Assembly (NCBI GenBank): GCA_021014325.1
Contig: CM037463.1
Location: 10,237,001-10,301,000 of the forward strand
Direction of reading: 5' to 3'
Length of the DNA: 64,000 bases
Source of the DNA: Plazaster borealis
Taxonomy: Eukaryota; Echinodermata; Asteroidea; Forcipulatida; Labidiasteridae
The stretch's first letter is position 1. Every line of letters begins with the position of its first letter. The notes under the pieces are model-generated. The model was given only the letters and a program-made list of their open reading frames with translations, ran no database searches and was not told the origin of the DNA. Shown in pieces: positions 10,577 through 22,140 of the stretch. The position numbers and the translations under genes are program-made.

Positions 10577-11070
10577 TAACATAGAGAGGGACTCCAAGGT
10601 CAAATTCAGTTTTGAGATGCACTCGTTTTCCAATAGATAGAGTCCTTATGAAAGTGGGGGGAAAATTACAAGTCTCTAACCTCACGTTAAAACGATGTAA
10701 AATGCCATTGTATTAGATACCCTTTCATTGCGTTTTTTGTCAACATCCTCAAAATGACATCACATTTCAAATATGAGTCTGTACATTTTTGCAGAGGACA
10801 TTTTTAGTTCATTCCTGAATTTTTATGATATTATTCGATCTTTTGACTGACACAATAAAATTCCATTTTGAAATGTACAGACCCATTTACTGTGATATCC
10901 AATGGCATCAGGGTTCAAATTTCACTCAGAAGAGTATCAATAAAATGGCTCTTTTCACCGTTTTAACGCTAGGTTAGAGACTTGTAATTTTTCCCACGTG
11001 CATAGGGACTCTATTTATTGAAAATCAAGTGCATCACAAAACTTAATTTGACCTTGGAGACCCTCTTTAG
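10577..11070. mobile_element. Palindromic MITE family C, copy 3 (uninterrupted)
   Basis: Inverted ends AGAGAGGGACTCCAAGGTC and GACCTTGGAGACCCTCTTTA. Long arms read inward through GTCTCTAACCTCACGTTAAA and its complement. It serves as an empty-site reference for the nested copies. Length is about 495 bp. Confidence 0.9.
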
Positions 11071-11842
11071 AGAAGAAGAAACCTCACCTTAAAGCCAACA
11101 TGTGAACATTTTATGAACTGTGGTTTTCATGCAGTTGAGGTAGTTCAATTGAGATGTTCAGGTGTTCACGAGGAGGAGACCAAACTAAAATTTCGTCCCC
11201 ATGGTTTACTTTATTTCCAACCATGTTTACAATAGTAAACCCTGGGAGGGAAACTTCTTACTTGGACCCTGATTGGAAAACGACTGGTGTACAAAAGTAT
11301 AACGTAAACATGTTAAGTTGTACTCATTCAGTATTCACCATGTTCACAGCCAGACTATTCTAATTTGCATACGTATCCAAAAATTTTGGATATGCAAATG
11401 ATCCAATACCAGGGTGAGAGAGCGGTCAACCTCGTACTGCTCGACACACCATGGGGACGAGGTTGACTAAACTACGATTTAAGAGTAATATTTTGATGCT
11501 CCATGCCAAAACCTGGCACGTCCTGCCAAAATTCAAAAACTGGGATTATTTGCTCATCAAATAGATGAGAACACAGACCTCAAATAACACCTAATAATGA
11601 TAGTTTCAAGTGTTTCAGTCATCAGATCACATTGATAATAGCACAGGTGATGTTTCGGTTGTCTTCACCTTTTAATGTCATCTCATTATTTCCGAGACAT
11701 GACTGATTTCGGCATGGGGCATCGCACTTGTTCTGTCATGACGTTTATGTACAAAATAGAATAAATGATTATTTTGATTTTGATAAATCAAAATTTGTGC
11801 AAGAACCAATGTTTTGCGTGGAAATTCTGAACACATGGCAAT
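11071..11842. other. No gene: nested inverted repeats
   Basis: CGTCCCCATGGT (11194-11205) faces ACCATGGGGACG (11448-11459); GTCAACCTCGT faces ACGAGGTTGAC at about 11426-11467. A palindrome containing two octamer motifs is at 11363-11399. Possibly a decayed foldback element. Confidence 0.6.
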
Positions 11843-12180
11843 GGTGTTCCGTGGCCGAGCAGTTAAGAGCACCGGACTCAAGCTCTGGTGTGTCTGATCA
11901 GCAGAGTGTGGGTTCGAGTCCCGGTTGTGACACTTGTGTCCCTGAGCAAGATACTTTACCATAATTGTCCTTTGGATGGGACATTTAGTTGTAGGTCCCA
12001 TGTACTAGCATTGGTAATGCATGTAAAAGAACCCAGTACACTTATCGTGGAAGAGTAGGGGTTAACCCCTGTGTTTCTGGTTCACAAGCAAGCACCCTTG
12101 TTTACAGGTTTCTTCAGGCTTGCAAGCTACAGTAATTAAGTTCACTTTTGAGGCATATCCTTGGTTTCATTACCGGAAAC

Positions 12181-12211
<31 letters not shown>
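11843..12211 (+). mobile_element. tRNA-derived SINE L, copy 2 (full length)
   Basis: Head CCGTGGCCGAGCAGTTAAGA (A box), then GGGTTCGAGTCCCGG (B box), then a body of about 280 bp and an AATAATAAT tail to 12211. The head looks like a serine- or leucine-type tRNA with a long variable arm (inference). Confidence 0.9.
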
Positions 12212-12595
12212 TTCAGATGGAAATATTTCTAACAGCAAGTGGTAATATCAAGTTTATAAGTAAGCTTTCAAATTAAAAATATTTTGTTTCAGATTATTAT
12301 TACTGAAGCTGTTGATTACTTTTAAAAAAATGGTAAGCCGTTTCCTCCAAATCGTGGCCAAATATCAGAACAAATATCCCCATATGTTTAGTTCGGTAAT
12401 TATGACATGACAAGGAGACGTCCTGCATTCCTGAATAAAGGATCCAGAGGATTCCATTTTAAGAAAGTAAATCCTTGGTTTTGATCAAATTCTATATTCT
12501 GCTTCAGCGGTAAAAAAAACCTCACACAAAAACACAAATAACAAATTACATGATTAAAAAACATAGCCTTCCACTTTGCAAATCCGAACCTCTAC

Positions 12596-12906
12596 TTAAA
12601 GGGTGTGCTCAACATTGGGGTAAAAATATAAATGTTCACAGATTTAAACATAAATTACAAGGTATAGAAATGATCATGGTGGAAAACTTCCCTTGAAACA
12701 TTTTTGCTTGAAACACTAGAGTTTTTAAGAAATGACTAAAACAATTAGGTTTAATCTTGCTATTCCAAAACGTGATATTTGAAAACAGTGAAAACGTCCA
12801 AGTTTTTTAATGTTTTTATTTTTTTATTTGACTCTGATTATTTCATGTTTTATTGTGTCAAGATACCGGTATTTGACAACTACCAATGTTGTCCACATGC
12901 TTTAAA
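12596..12906 (+). mobile_element. Palindromic MITE family B, copy 2
   Basis: Left end TTAAAGGGTGTGCTCAACAT, right end ATGTTGTCCACATGCTTTAA. The centre has decayed and no clean hairpin remains. The right end runs directly into A copy 2. Confidence 0.8.
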
Positions 12907-13274
12907 GGCACTGAACATGTTTGGAAATTGTCAAAGACCAGTGTTCTCACTTGGTGTATCCCAACATATGCATAAAATAACAAGCCTGTGAAAATTTGGG
13001 CTCAATTGGTCATCGAAGTTGCAAGAAAATGATAAAGAAAAAACACCCATGTTGTACAAATTTGTGTGCTTTCAGATAGGAATAAAAACTGCTTGCGAGA
13101 AGTTTTTATTATTTTAGTGAGAAATTACCTCTTTCTCAAAAACTACGTTACTTCAGAGGGAGTCGTTTCCTACAATGTTTTATACTATCAACAGCTCTCC
13201 GTTGCTTGTTACCAAGTAAGTTTTTATGCTAATATTTGTTTTGAGTCATTACCAAATGTGTACGATACCTTTAA
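12902..13274 (+). mobile_element. Palindromic MITE family A, copy 2
   Basis: Inverted termini are TTTAAAGGCACTGAACATG at the left and a degenerate GTGTACGATACCTTTAA at the right. The central stem is imperfect, with two changes against the family palindrome. The left end abuts, and shares CTTTAAAGG with, the end of a family B copy, as expected when one element inserts into the TTAA at the end of another. Confidence 0.85.
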
Positions 13275-13923
13275 GACTCAAGATAGTACCGTAGTGGTTT
13301 ACAGTGGAAAACAATGACTTGAAGGATGAAAGCATGACTCAAAAGCAAGCCTTCCCCAAGGATTCACAACAGCCAGCCCAGTCCTAAAGCAGCAAGACTG
13401 CCCATTGGCAATGACAAACTTAGACGTTTGACTGATTGAATTGAATTTATGAATCTTTGTCCAAAACTAGTTTTTTTTCTCCAAACCTTTGATCTTCCTT
13501 ATGAAATATGTCAAGTAATTTCTCTTACTTAATTTGAAAATTTACTCTTTTGTATTGTTGTGCATTTATGTGTGAAGCATTGTGATACAACTTTGTGTCC
13601 AATTTATAAATGCTTTTTTATTGTTATTATTATCAAATTTTATTTCTAACCACAAATCAATAAGTTACACACTAAAATGCACAAGTATGAAAACAATTGC
13701 TAAGATAAAAGAAAAAAGAAGGAAAAAACGAAAACAGAAAACAGAAGACAGGTTAAAGTAGATGTAGAGAAGGCTAGACTGAGGAGGAAAAAATATAAAA
13801 AGTTACCTTCAACAAAAAGGTTCAGTCTGCCAGTGTTTCTAAAAAGTTAGGACAAACATTACAAATACAAATTTAAAAGCTTTCACTTTAAGTTGTATCA
13901 AGGAGAAAACTCTTGACTGTTGC
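13275..13923. other. No gene: spacer between two A copies
   Basis: AT-rich; GTTATTATTATC near 13622 may be a reversed LINE/SINE tail. The purine-rich part after 13690 is non-coding. Confidence 0.5.
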
Positions 13924-14299
13924 TTTAAAGGCACTGAACACGTTTGGAAATTGTCAAAGACCAGTGTTCTCACTTGGTGTATCCCAACATATGCATAAAA
14001 TAACAAGCCTATGAAAATTTGGGCTCAATTGGTCATCGAAGTTGCAAGAAAAGGATGAAAGAAAAAACACTCTTGTTGTACAAATTTGTGTGCTTTCTGA
14101 TAATAGGAATAAAAACTTCTTGCAAGAAGTTTTCATTATTTAAGTGAATAATTACCTCTTTCTCAAAAACTACGTTACTTCAGAGGGAGTCGTTTCCTAC
14201 AATGTTTTATACTATCAGCTCTCAGTTGCTTGTTACCAAGTAACTTTTTATGCTAATATTTGTTTTGAGTCATTACCAAGCGTGTACGATAACTTTGAA
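13924..14299 (+). mobile_element. Palindromic MITE family A, copy 3
   Basis: The left terminus TTTAAAGGCACTGAACACG and body are nearly identical to copy 2, about 650 bp away. The right terminus GTGTACGATAACTTTGAA is decayed. The central CTTCTTGCAAGAAG palindrome is present. Confidence 0.85.
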
Positions 14300-14894
14300 T
14301 AAAGAAATGTTTGTTGAGGAATGTATAGACCATGTAACCTGTGACATCATGTTGACAAAAGAGCCACAGAGCCTGGACTTCCTGCAGGTTGTACACACCT
14401 CAATGGAAGAAAACATCCAATCTTACATTTCATTGATATTGCACTGTATGATTTGTAACAATTTTTGATATGAAGAAAGGAGACACATCTCAAAACTTGT
14501 ACACTGAGCTGATATTTTTTATAACTTTTGAATTGATGTGGAAATTATGACACAAAATGTAAAATTTCCCATATGACCTGTGCAGTATACTGCCTGCCAA
14601 GAAATGCCCTTGAATGTACATGGTACTATGTAAACACACGATGGGCAATGAGTTTCACAAGGCATGCAAACTATGAAAAAAAACAAAAAAATACTTTCAA
14701 GTATTACATCTTGAAAAAGAAATTTTGAACGTAGGAACATTTTGTTGATTTTAAACAAAGAGTTATCAATAATGGTATAGTGATTATGAAATATTTGAAT
14801 AACATATCAAACTCAACAGTTTTCACGGCAGCCAGATCATTGTGTTAAGCAGTTAATTTGTTTTAATCATTCAATTTCTCGTTTTCTCAATATT
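14300..14894. other. No gene: unique sequence
   Basis: Short frames only and no repeat recognised. Confidence 0.5.
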
Positions 14895-15060
14895 TATGCC
14901 TTATGCCTCTGTGGACCCCGGTCAGAATCCCGTCTCAGACCAGAGCCTTGCATGTGGATTGGGTTTTCAGTCCCTACCTGATTCCATGGGTTTTCCCTAT
15001 TTGGGGTTTTCCTCCCACACCTTAACCGGGGTATTTCTTCATTGTCTTCATGGGTGTCAG
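14895..15060 (+). mobile_element. tRNA-derived SINE N, copy 2
   Basis: ACCCCGGTCAGAATCCCGTC (decayed B box), then CATGTGGATTGGGTTTTCAG, CATGGGTTTTCCCTATTTGG and GGTTTTCCTCCCACACC, as in copy 1. Confidence 0.75.
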
Positions 15061-15408
15061 CCAAGGGAGGCGAGGGGAGGTGGGGGAATGGGGGGGGGGG
15101 GCTGGGGTGTAGGGACTACCCTCCCAAATTCAGGAAAACAGTGGGTAATAGGGTCACTGCAAGAAGAAGAAAAATTGGCCAGAGAAAGCAAAAACGGACT
15201 TTTTTAATAATGTTTTCATCTGTGTAAAATTTTGGGAAAATCAAACCGTCTGCCCCCCTTAACTAAAGAGTCCCTGTATGCCCAGAGAGTCCTCCACACA
15301 GGTATCTTCCAGCCTTACGTATACCATTTCAGTGCTAGAAGCTTTCGGAATCCCTCGGCTTCATTACCAGAATAAAATACAACAACAACAACAACAACAA
15401 CAGCAACC
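15060..15408. other. No gene: G-rich run and (CAA)n tract
   Basis: A G-rich stretch with a run of ten G near 15091-15100, then unique sequence and a (CAA)n tract at 15380-15403 just before element Q. Short frames only. Confidence 0.6.
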
Positions 15409-15872
15409 AGCAGGGCTCAAATTTTATACTGGACCACAGGCCCGAGGCCAGTGGGTTTAGTGTTGGGCCAGTAAACTTTTGACCGGACAAATCCAGCAGT
15501 CTTGTGTTTTTTTAATTTGAATATATTCATGAAGAATAATACCTCACTGTGTAACATCTTGAACAAAAAACTATATGTTTAAATGTTGACTTTGAGTCTG
15601 ATAAAATACTTTCAACTCTACTGAGTAATGGCATAATGAAGTAAACTAAATTTCCATAAAGACAAATGAAAACAATCTTGCTCTTACATGTCTTAGCGCT
15701 TGTTCAAAAAGAAAACCCAGTTAACTTAAATCCATGTTAAACTTGATCAGGAAGGTTTTTTCCTTATTTTGATTCTGGTCTTGTAAAAAGAATTCTGGTT
15801 CAGTAAACATCTTGAGCCACAAACCCTGTGGTCTTGTGGATTTTCCCCTCAAATTCAAACCCTGACCAGCCC
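15409..15872 (+). mobile_element. hAT-like non-autonomous element Q, copy 1
   Basis: Ends CAGGGCTCAAATTT and AAATTCAAACCCTG are inverted CAGGG-type termini. Blocks ACTGGACCACAGGCC, GACTTTGAGTCTGATAAA and GATTCTGGTCTTGTAAAA recur in four other copies in this window. No coding capacity is visible. Confidence 0.72.
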
Positions 15873-17554
15873 CAGTGGGATTATCTAGCAAGTACATTAA
15901 CATTTAAAATGTTTCGGTTAGTTTGTTATTTATTCATATATAACTATAAATATACACCCCCAGCCAAAACAGCTACAAAAGATCATTTCAGTTTCAACGA
16001 CTGTACATTCTTTATTCATACTGTGTTGAATTATTTACGCAGAAAAACAAAAGTAACTTTGTGACCATTTGCCCATCAAAAAAGTCACTGCACCATTGTT
16101 GCAGACATTCACAGTTACAATGTTTATTTATTCATGTGGTGGTGGCATATCTATGTAATTCAAAAGTTTCTTTTGTAAACCAATGCCCTCCCCTCCCGGT
16201 GTATTTAGTTCAAAATAACTTTGTACAAGATTTGTGTATACTTGTTCATACTCATGTGCTGAAGTTCTTTAAACTTCCCCCGCTTAAGCCCCCACAGGAG
16301 CATTTAGTTCAACAATTAAAGAACAAAATGATGTGAATTTTTTGTCAAAATTTGGAGTCAGCTGGAGTCACGTTGTTTACTTATTCACGTGGTGACTTCT
16401 AATAATGCAGTTCTTTTGTTAACCACGCCCCCCAGCAAGGTTGTTTACTTTTCTGTAAGTAGTTTTGAAGTTATTTCATTCGTGGTATGACTTAGGGGCT
16501 CTACAAAAAAAATTCAACAGGGAGGAGGGGGTTCAGAGGCTGTATCCGATTTTTAGAAGGTGTTACAAAATGTTGATATTTCTACAGTAGAACCAACAGA
16601 GAAAAAAACCCCAAAAACTAAAAATTACTAGCAAGATACCATTGATACTATATTAATAATGTTAATGCCCATTGATATGATAATGTGCACTACATTTTTC
16701 AAATAAGCAATACTTTGGGTGGAGGCAAAAGGGCCTTTACACATAGACACTCTGCACGTCCTTACAACAAATGCTGAAATAATCCCTTAGTCACTGATGA
16801 GAAACTCAGCCATTCTTCTGCATCCCCCCAAACTGTTCCCCACTCCACCCAGGGTTTATAAGGTGCCCATGTTAAACAAACAAGTTCAGTTGGAATTGTT
16901 GGAGTTTATATTCATGTGTTTGGTCATCGATCGTAAACCACTCCAATTTCCCCCCTCAACCCCCCTCCCCCACCCCCAAAGGGTGTTTACTTTGCACTGA
17001 ATGACTGTGTCAATTGTTTAGGTATAGGTATCAGTTGGAGCTACAAGAATATTGGGTTTTCTTTCAAGCCCCGCCCATCATGAGGATTAACTTCAGCAAA
17101 GTTAACTTCAGAGGGTTTCAGTTTAGACTTTATAATGTTTATTTATTCATGTATTGATTTATTTATGTGTGCTTGTTTTGCACTTTTGTTGTCGAGTCGT
17201 CAGAAATGAAGGGCATACTTGATACGGTTTGTCTGCTACGGCACAGTTATATCATGGATTCTTTTTGTAAGTGGATAACATTGAACGAACAGTGCTTAGA
17301 TGTATGTCAGTAGCAAACAACACTGTAAAACATCACTCCGCACTAATTATGTCACTTTTGCTCAAAATACCCAGATTCTACCACTCCTGCATCATCGTAT
17401 CATCAAATTAGTAATTTGCTTTTTAAGTCTTTTATTTAAAAAAGGTCTAGGCCCTATTTTGGTTCCTTTTGATTTATATTTTATATGTGTCTTTTATTCT
17501 TGAATTCTTCGTAAAATTTTACCTTATTAAATGGAGACCATGGTGTTTTTCTCT
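15873..17554. other. No gene: decayed long-period repeats
   Basis: TTTATTTATTCATGTGGTGG-like phrases at about 16118, 16373, 16903 and 17135, each followed by an AACCACGCCCCCC-like C-rich phrase, suggest a diverged tandem or dispersed unit of roughly 230-280 bp. Confidence 0.5.
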
Positions 17555-17904
17555 TTAAAGGGTGTGTACCACATTGGTAAGAAATAAATATAAATGCTCA
17601 CAGATTTGCACATAACTCACATGGTATAAAGATGGTCATGGTAGAAAACTTCCCTTGAAATAGTTTTGCTTGAAATGCCATAGTTTTTACGAAATGTGTA
17701 AAATAATAGTATTTATCCTGTAGGATAAATTAGTATGTTTGAAAAAAAGTTAAAACACATCAGGTTTTTTTTCACTGTTTTCTCATGACTCCGAAGACCG
17801 ATTTAGCTTAAACTTTCACAGGTTTGTTATTTCATGTATATGTTGGGTCACATCAAGTTTGTATACAGGTCTTTGGCAATTACCAATGTTGTACACACCC
17901 TTTA
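17555..17904 (+). mobile_element. Palindromic MITE family B, copy 3
   Basis: Near-perfect termini TTTAAAGGGTGTGTACCACA and ATGTTGTACACACCCTTTAA. The centre at 17711-17730 is a 9-bp stem, ATTTATCCT with AGGATAAAT, different in sequence from the stems of the copies at 1866 and 32148. Confidence 0.88.
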
Positions 17905-18732
17905 ACAGTTTTGATGGTTTAATATGTTTTTTACTAATGCAGTATTTGTACTGAGGCCCTCCATGGAAAGCAGTGCTGGGTGCTGATCTGAGTATATACC
18001 CTCATTAAAGATGACGTAAAAATAAAAATGCCAGACCTCAGTAGTATATTCAGTACTTGCGAGTAAATAAAAGCTTGGATATGTACGTGCGTGCACATTA
18101 GTGAAATTTGACACGTTGTCTGAGATCAAGGTACTGAGCTTCGATTTTTAGCATTAGTGTGAAGTGCTCTTGGGTTATCTTTCAATAATAGCCCTGAGAT
18201 TCATCTGTTTGTTATGTTTTTTCCTTTCTTCATATGGGCATACTTTAGCCATTTTCTGACTAGGCGGACAGCCCACACAGGTCTGTGGGTGGAGCATCCA
18301 ATAGGCACAGCAGGCACTGTGTATGGGGCCTACGAAAAATTGGGGTCTGCTTAAAAATCAAATCCTACGTAAAAAATTTTTTTTTTGCCATAATTGTGAG
18401 GACTTTCATTTATTTTGTCCCTTTCACTTAACACTCTCCCATGGACTTAGCACTAAAAATGGAGGACACAAAACTGCAAAGACTTCCAATGTGAGGAAAG
18501 CATCGTTCCTTTTGTGTTCCTTTGTTCTGCTGTCCCCACTCTGCTAATAATACCATGACAACAGACAAAATACAAACACAAAAAAAAGAAGAAAAAAACA
18601 GTTAAAACTCTTAATGCATCTCCCTGGACTTAAAGCTTCAAACTATAATACAAAGCCTACCACAAACCTCAATACATTTTACATCAATTGAAATTGTAAT
18701 AAAATACAGTGCTTAAAAGCGCTACGAAAGTG
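17905..18732. other. No gene: unique sequence
   Basis: No repeat or frame recognised. Confidence 0.45.
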
Positions 18733-18890
18733 GCCAAAGAGCCTAGGCCTACGAAACACTGGTGCCTAGGGAATACAAAACACTGGTGTCCAGGGCCTAT
18801 GAAACACTGGTGCCTGGGGCCTATGAAACGCTGGTGCCTAGGGCCTATGGAAAACTGGTGCCTATAGGGCCTACGGAACAATGATGTTGC
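18733..18890 (+). repeat. 24-bp tandem repeat, about six copies
   Basis: Unit GGGCCTATGAAACACTGGTG plus CCTA. CACTGG recurs every 24 bases (18757, 18781, 18805, 18829, 18853). The reverse frame reads RHQCFIGP-like octapeptides because 24 is a multiple of three. Confidence 0.88.
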
Positions 18891-19329
18891 CAAGGACCTC
18901 TGGAACACTTTATCCGGCCCCGTCTGTGGGCTCTAATTTTTATTACAATATTTATTTGAATGCATATTGTAGCCCCACCCCTTCCCCTTTTATATCAGTA
19001 TAAGTGAGTCCTTACATTATGTGTCAATCTATTGGGGTAGAATCTTTTTTTAAACTACCTTAATCGGAGGACACAAAAGTTAAACTTCAAAATGTTACTA
19101 GTTATCATCTTAACTTTAAATAACAGCAGAGAGTATGAAAAACAATTCCTTCTACTAATGCATGTCTGACAGACAGCACTACAGTGAAAAGTAAGATTCT
19201 ACATGACAACCGAAAAAAGTGCATCAGGCAGAGACGGCACATCACAGTGCAAGGTTTCTGGGTATGAAATACTCAGTAACGTCAACACAGAACAGGTTGT
19301 GCTGTTTGGCATTAATTAATCAGGCAAAT

Positions 19330-19830
19330 CTGTTGAGCATTGTTCAAAATGAGAGGGGAAGTCATCAGTGTCTTAAGCTCCCCTGAAAGGTCCAAGAACA
19401 TCCCATGAAAGATTCAGAAAAGTGGGCCTGATTAAAAATTTACTGTGATTGACTGCACAGATCCCTGTGTGGGACGTGAAAATATTCCTTTGGTGTGCAT
19501 GCTCGATTAACAATAATTGTTTGCAAAACACCAGAGACTCTAATGAATATTTAATACGGCAGATCCAGTGGTTTGCCGCTATTGGCTGGTGCCTCTGAAT
19601 GATTAATGAGCAGTACACTAAGCTGACTCTTCACAACACGCGGGGGAGAGAGAGCCAGTGGCTCTTGCATAATGCATGAATTGAATAATTTGTATCAAAC
19701 AGTTGTGCTAATTGGCTGATTCCCTCTGCATAGTTTGAAGGTCAAGCTAGAGAGGCGATATATATATAATGAATAATTCAGTATTTCAGAAACTTCAGCA
19801 TCCAATCACCATGTACTAAACTGTCTGAGT
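19330..19830. promoter_or_regulatory. Candidate cis-regulatory island (inference)
   Basis: A repeat-free, balanced-composition stretch dense in homeodomain-type cores: AATGATTAATGAGC (19597-19610), TAATGAATATTTAATAC, TGCATAATGCATGAATTG (19667-19684), GCTAATTGGCTGATT. There is no reading frame. Such clusters resemble developmental enhancers, but motif density alone is weak evidence. Confidence 0.3.
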
Positions 19831-21664
19831 ACAAAATGGTCTGTATTCATTGGCTTGTTTTAAAGTTTAAACCAGATCTATTAAAAACAATCAGTTATAA
19901 AGTTGTTATTCAACATTTTAAAAACTAATACAATTTACTGACACAAAAAACATTTTGAGGATCTTCAAGATAAAATTTGGAAAACAAAAAAACTTCAGCT
20001 ATCAAAAAAACTAGTAGTTTGTCACTCGGAACATAAACTGACTGTGGTCTATTTAAATTCATGACCACAGCTTTTGTTGAAACTAATAAAAGAAGATTTT
20101 ACATGGGCTTACAGGGAAGGTGAGAGCTTTGCTAACTAAAATTTGCCAGTATATGGCACATTTTAGTTAGGCCTGTGGTCGATTCACTCTAGCGCGCTCA
20201 AGTATGTAGCCCGCAAAAGAGGCATCAAGTGATAGAGAAACTTGTCCCCTCCCATTCTTCTTTGATCATGTGACATGTCTAACTTTATGCAGCTTAGGGT
20301 GACCTTGTAAAAACATGATTTTTATTTTATTTTAATCACAACAAAATACTTGCATTTTGACACCAGTATACTTAGACGTTTTTTAACAAGCGTGCCCTCA
20401 AAGCAGTCACTAATGGGAGCCAATCAGCATTGTTTGTAAGTACATCCCTACTAAAGGTTGGTGACGAGAGGTCTCGATACAAAACTGAGGCTGGTACAGA
20501 ACCCATACAAAAAACATCAACTACTACTGCGCATTTTTTGAAGTCAAAATTAGCTGTGGCAATCTAATATTGAGAAATTCTGGTCAATCGAAACAAGAAA
20601 TTGTGATTTTTCGGGGGGGGGGGCATAATATAAAGGCTATTTTCTCTACTTTGAGCGTATTAGTTTTTCAAATGGAAATATCTTCCTGGGGGATTAGTAC
20701 TGGTATGAACTTAACAAACAGTGTGGGTTTTTTAGTGGTTCACGGAATTCCTGTTTCTGTTCACAGTTGTTTTATATTTCTTGTGTTACATCTTTTTATC
20801 TGTGAAGCACCTTGAGCGTCTTTTAAGGCATTTTTTGGCGCTATATAAATGCTTTGTATTATTATTATATTATTCAGCTTGAAATTTCCCCAAAAATATG
20901 TTTGATAATTACAAGTCCTGCATTTTGTCTTCAAGATGTTAACTTAAAAACTTGTCAAGAATTATCTTCATAATTTGCAAGACTATTGGCAGTCTTTGAT
21001 AAATCAGTGTCTGTAGGATCCTTATGTTTATCTAGACGCAATAAAACTTTCTAATTATAGAGGTTTTTTCTTCTTTTGTATATGAATACACATCGTTTAT
21101 CTTTCTCTTTTAAGTGTCATTTGCACTTGGTCCATGCGACTTAGGTATGGCTTACTTAAATTGATGTATTACAGAGATACACGACCAATCATTGGATGAT
21201 AACACAATAAAACATTAGAGTTAGCTATCGCTGAAAAAAACCCGAAGCGATCCTAGCAAGAGAAAAAAAAAAGCAACATTATCTTGAAATGACAGTAACT
21301 AAAGAGATCGGTAAACCACTACATGTATTACTAAGTATGCATTCTCTCTAATGGCTTTGTGGTCCCTAGAATCAGCAATGATAGGACAAAGATCTCAGCT
21401 CCCTAGTCCACCTGCAGATTTAACCCCTGACCAGCTGCTCATTCTTAACATCTTCTTAAATGAAAGATGAACAAAATATGGATGATTTGGAATGAGTGGA
21501 AAGCACTGTTATGACTCAAAATGTCAAGACGTGGATTAGGAACTAATGGTTTCTCCGTCTAAACGCGCTGTACTCTGTCAGGTTGAAGTGCATGACAGGG
21601 GGATATTGGTTGTGAGTTTAAACAACGTTGGATAATTTTACCTTATTTATGAAAAAAATTTATT
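19831..21664. other. No gene apart from a LINE tail
   Basis: Unique, AT-rich sequence; a run of ten G at about 20613; the LINE tail at 20795-20872. Frames are short. Confidence 0.5.
20795..20872 (+). mobile_element. Isolated LINE/SINE 3' tail
   Basis: The sequence TGAAGCACCTTGAGCG, then an AAGGC-type hairpin remnant, then GGCGCTATATAAATGCTTTG and ATT repeats closely matches the 3' end of the intact LINE at 61111-61172. No RT-like translation precedes it, so it is a severely 5'-truncated LINE or the end of a SINE that shares the tail. Confidence 0.65.
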
Positions 21665-22030
21665 GGATGAGCCAGGGCTTGACTTTTACACTGGACCACA
21701 GGTCCTAGGCCAGTGGTTTTAGTGTCGGGCCTGTAAACTCATGAACGAACAAGTCCAACGGTGTTTTTCAAATGAATAATAAAAGCACACTGAGTAATAT
21801 CTATAAAAAAAAGTGATGTTAAAATGTTGACTTTGAGTCTGATAAACACCTTTCAATTCTATTGAGTAATGAAGTATGTATACCCATAAAGACAAATGGG
21901 ATAAATCTTCTCGTATACCGTATGTCATAGTGCTTGTTAAAATAAAAACAGTATGCAATTCTGGGCCAGTAAACATTTTGAGCAACAAGCTCTGTGCTCC
22001 TGTGGATTTTTCCCCCAAACCTCCATTTTC
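21665..22030 (+). mobile_element. hAT-like element Q, copy 2
   Basis: CCAGGGCTTGACTTTTACAC, then GGACCACAGGTCCTAGGCC and GACTTTGAGTCTGATAAACA in the order of copy 1. The right end (CTGTGGATTTTTCCCCC) lacks the final terminus. Confidence 0.72.
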
Positions 22031-22140
22031 CCTCCATTGGCTCAAAGAGCCTCTGAATTGCTCTTCTTCTCCTAATTTATTTATTATTTATTTTAAATCT
22101 TCGGACATAAAATACATATATACATTTAAAATTGTCCGAA

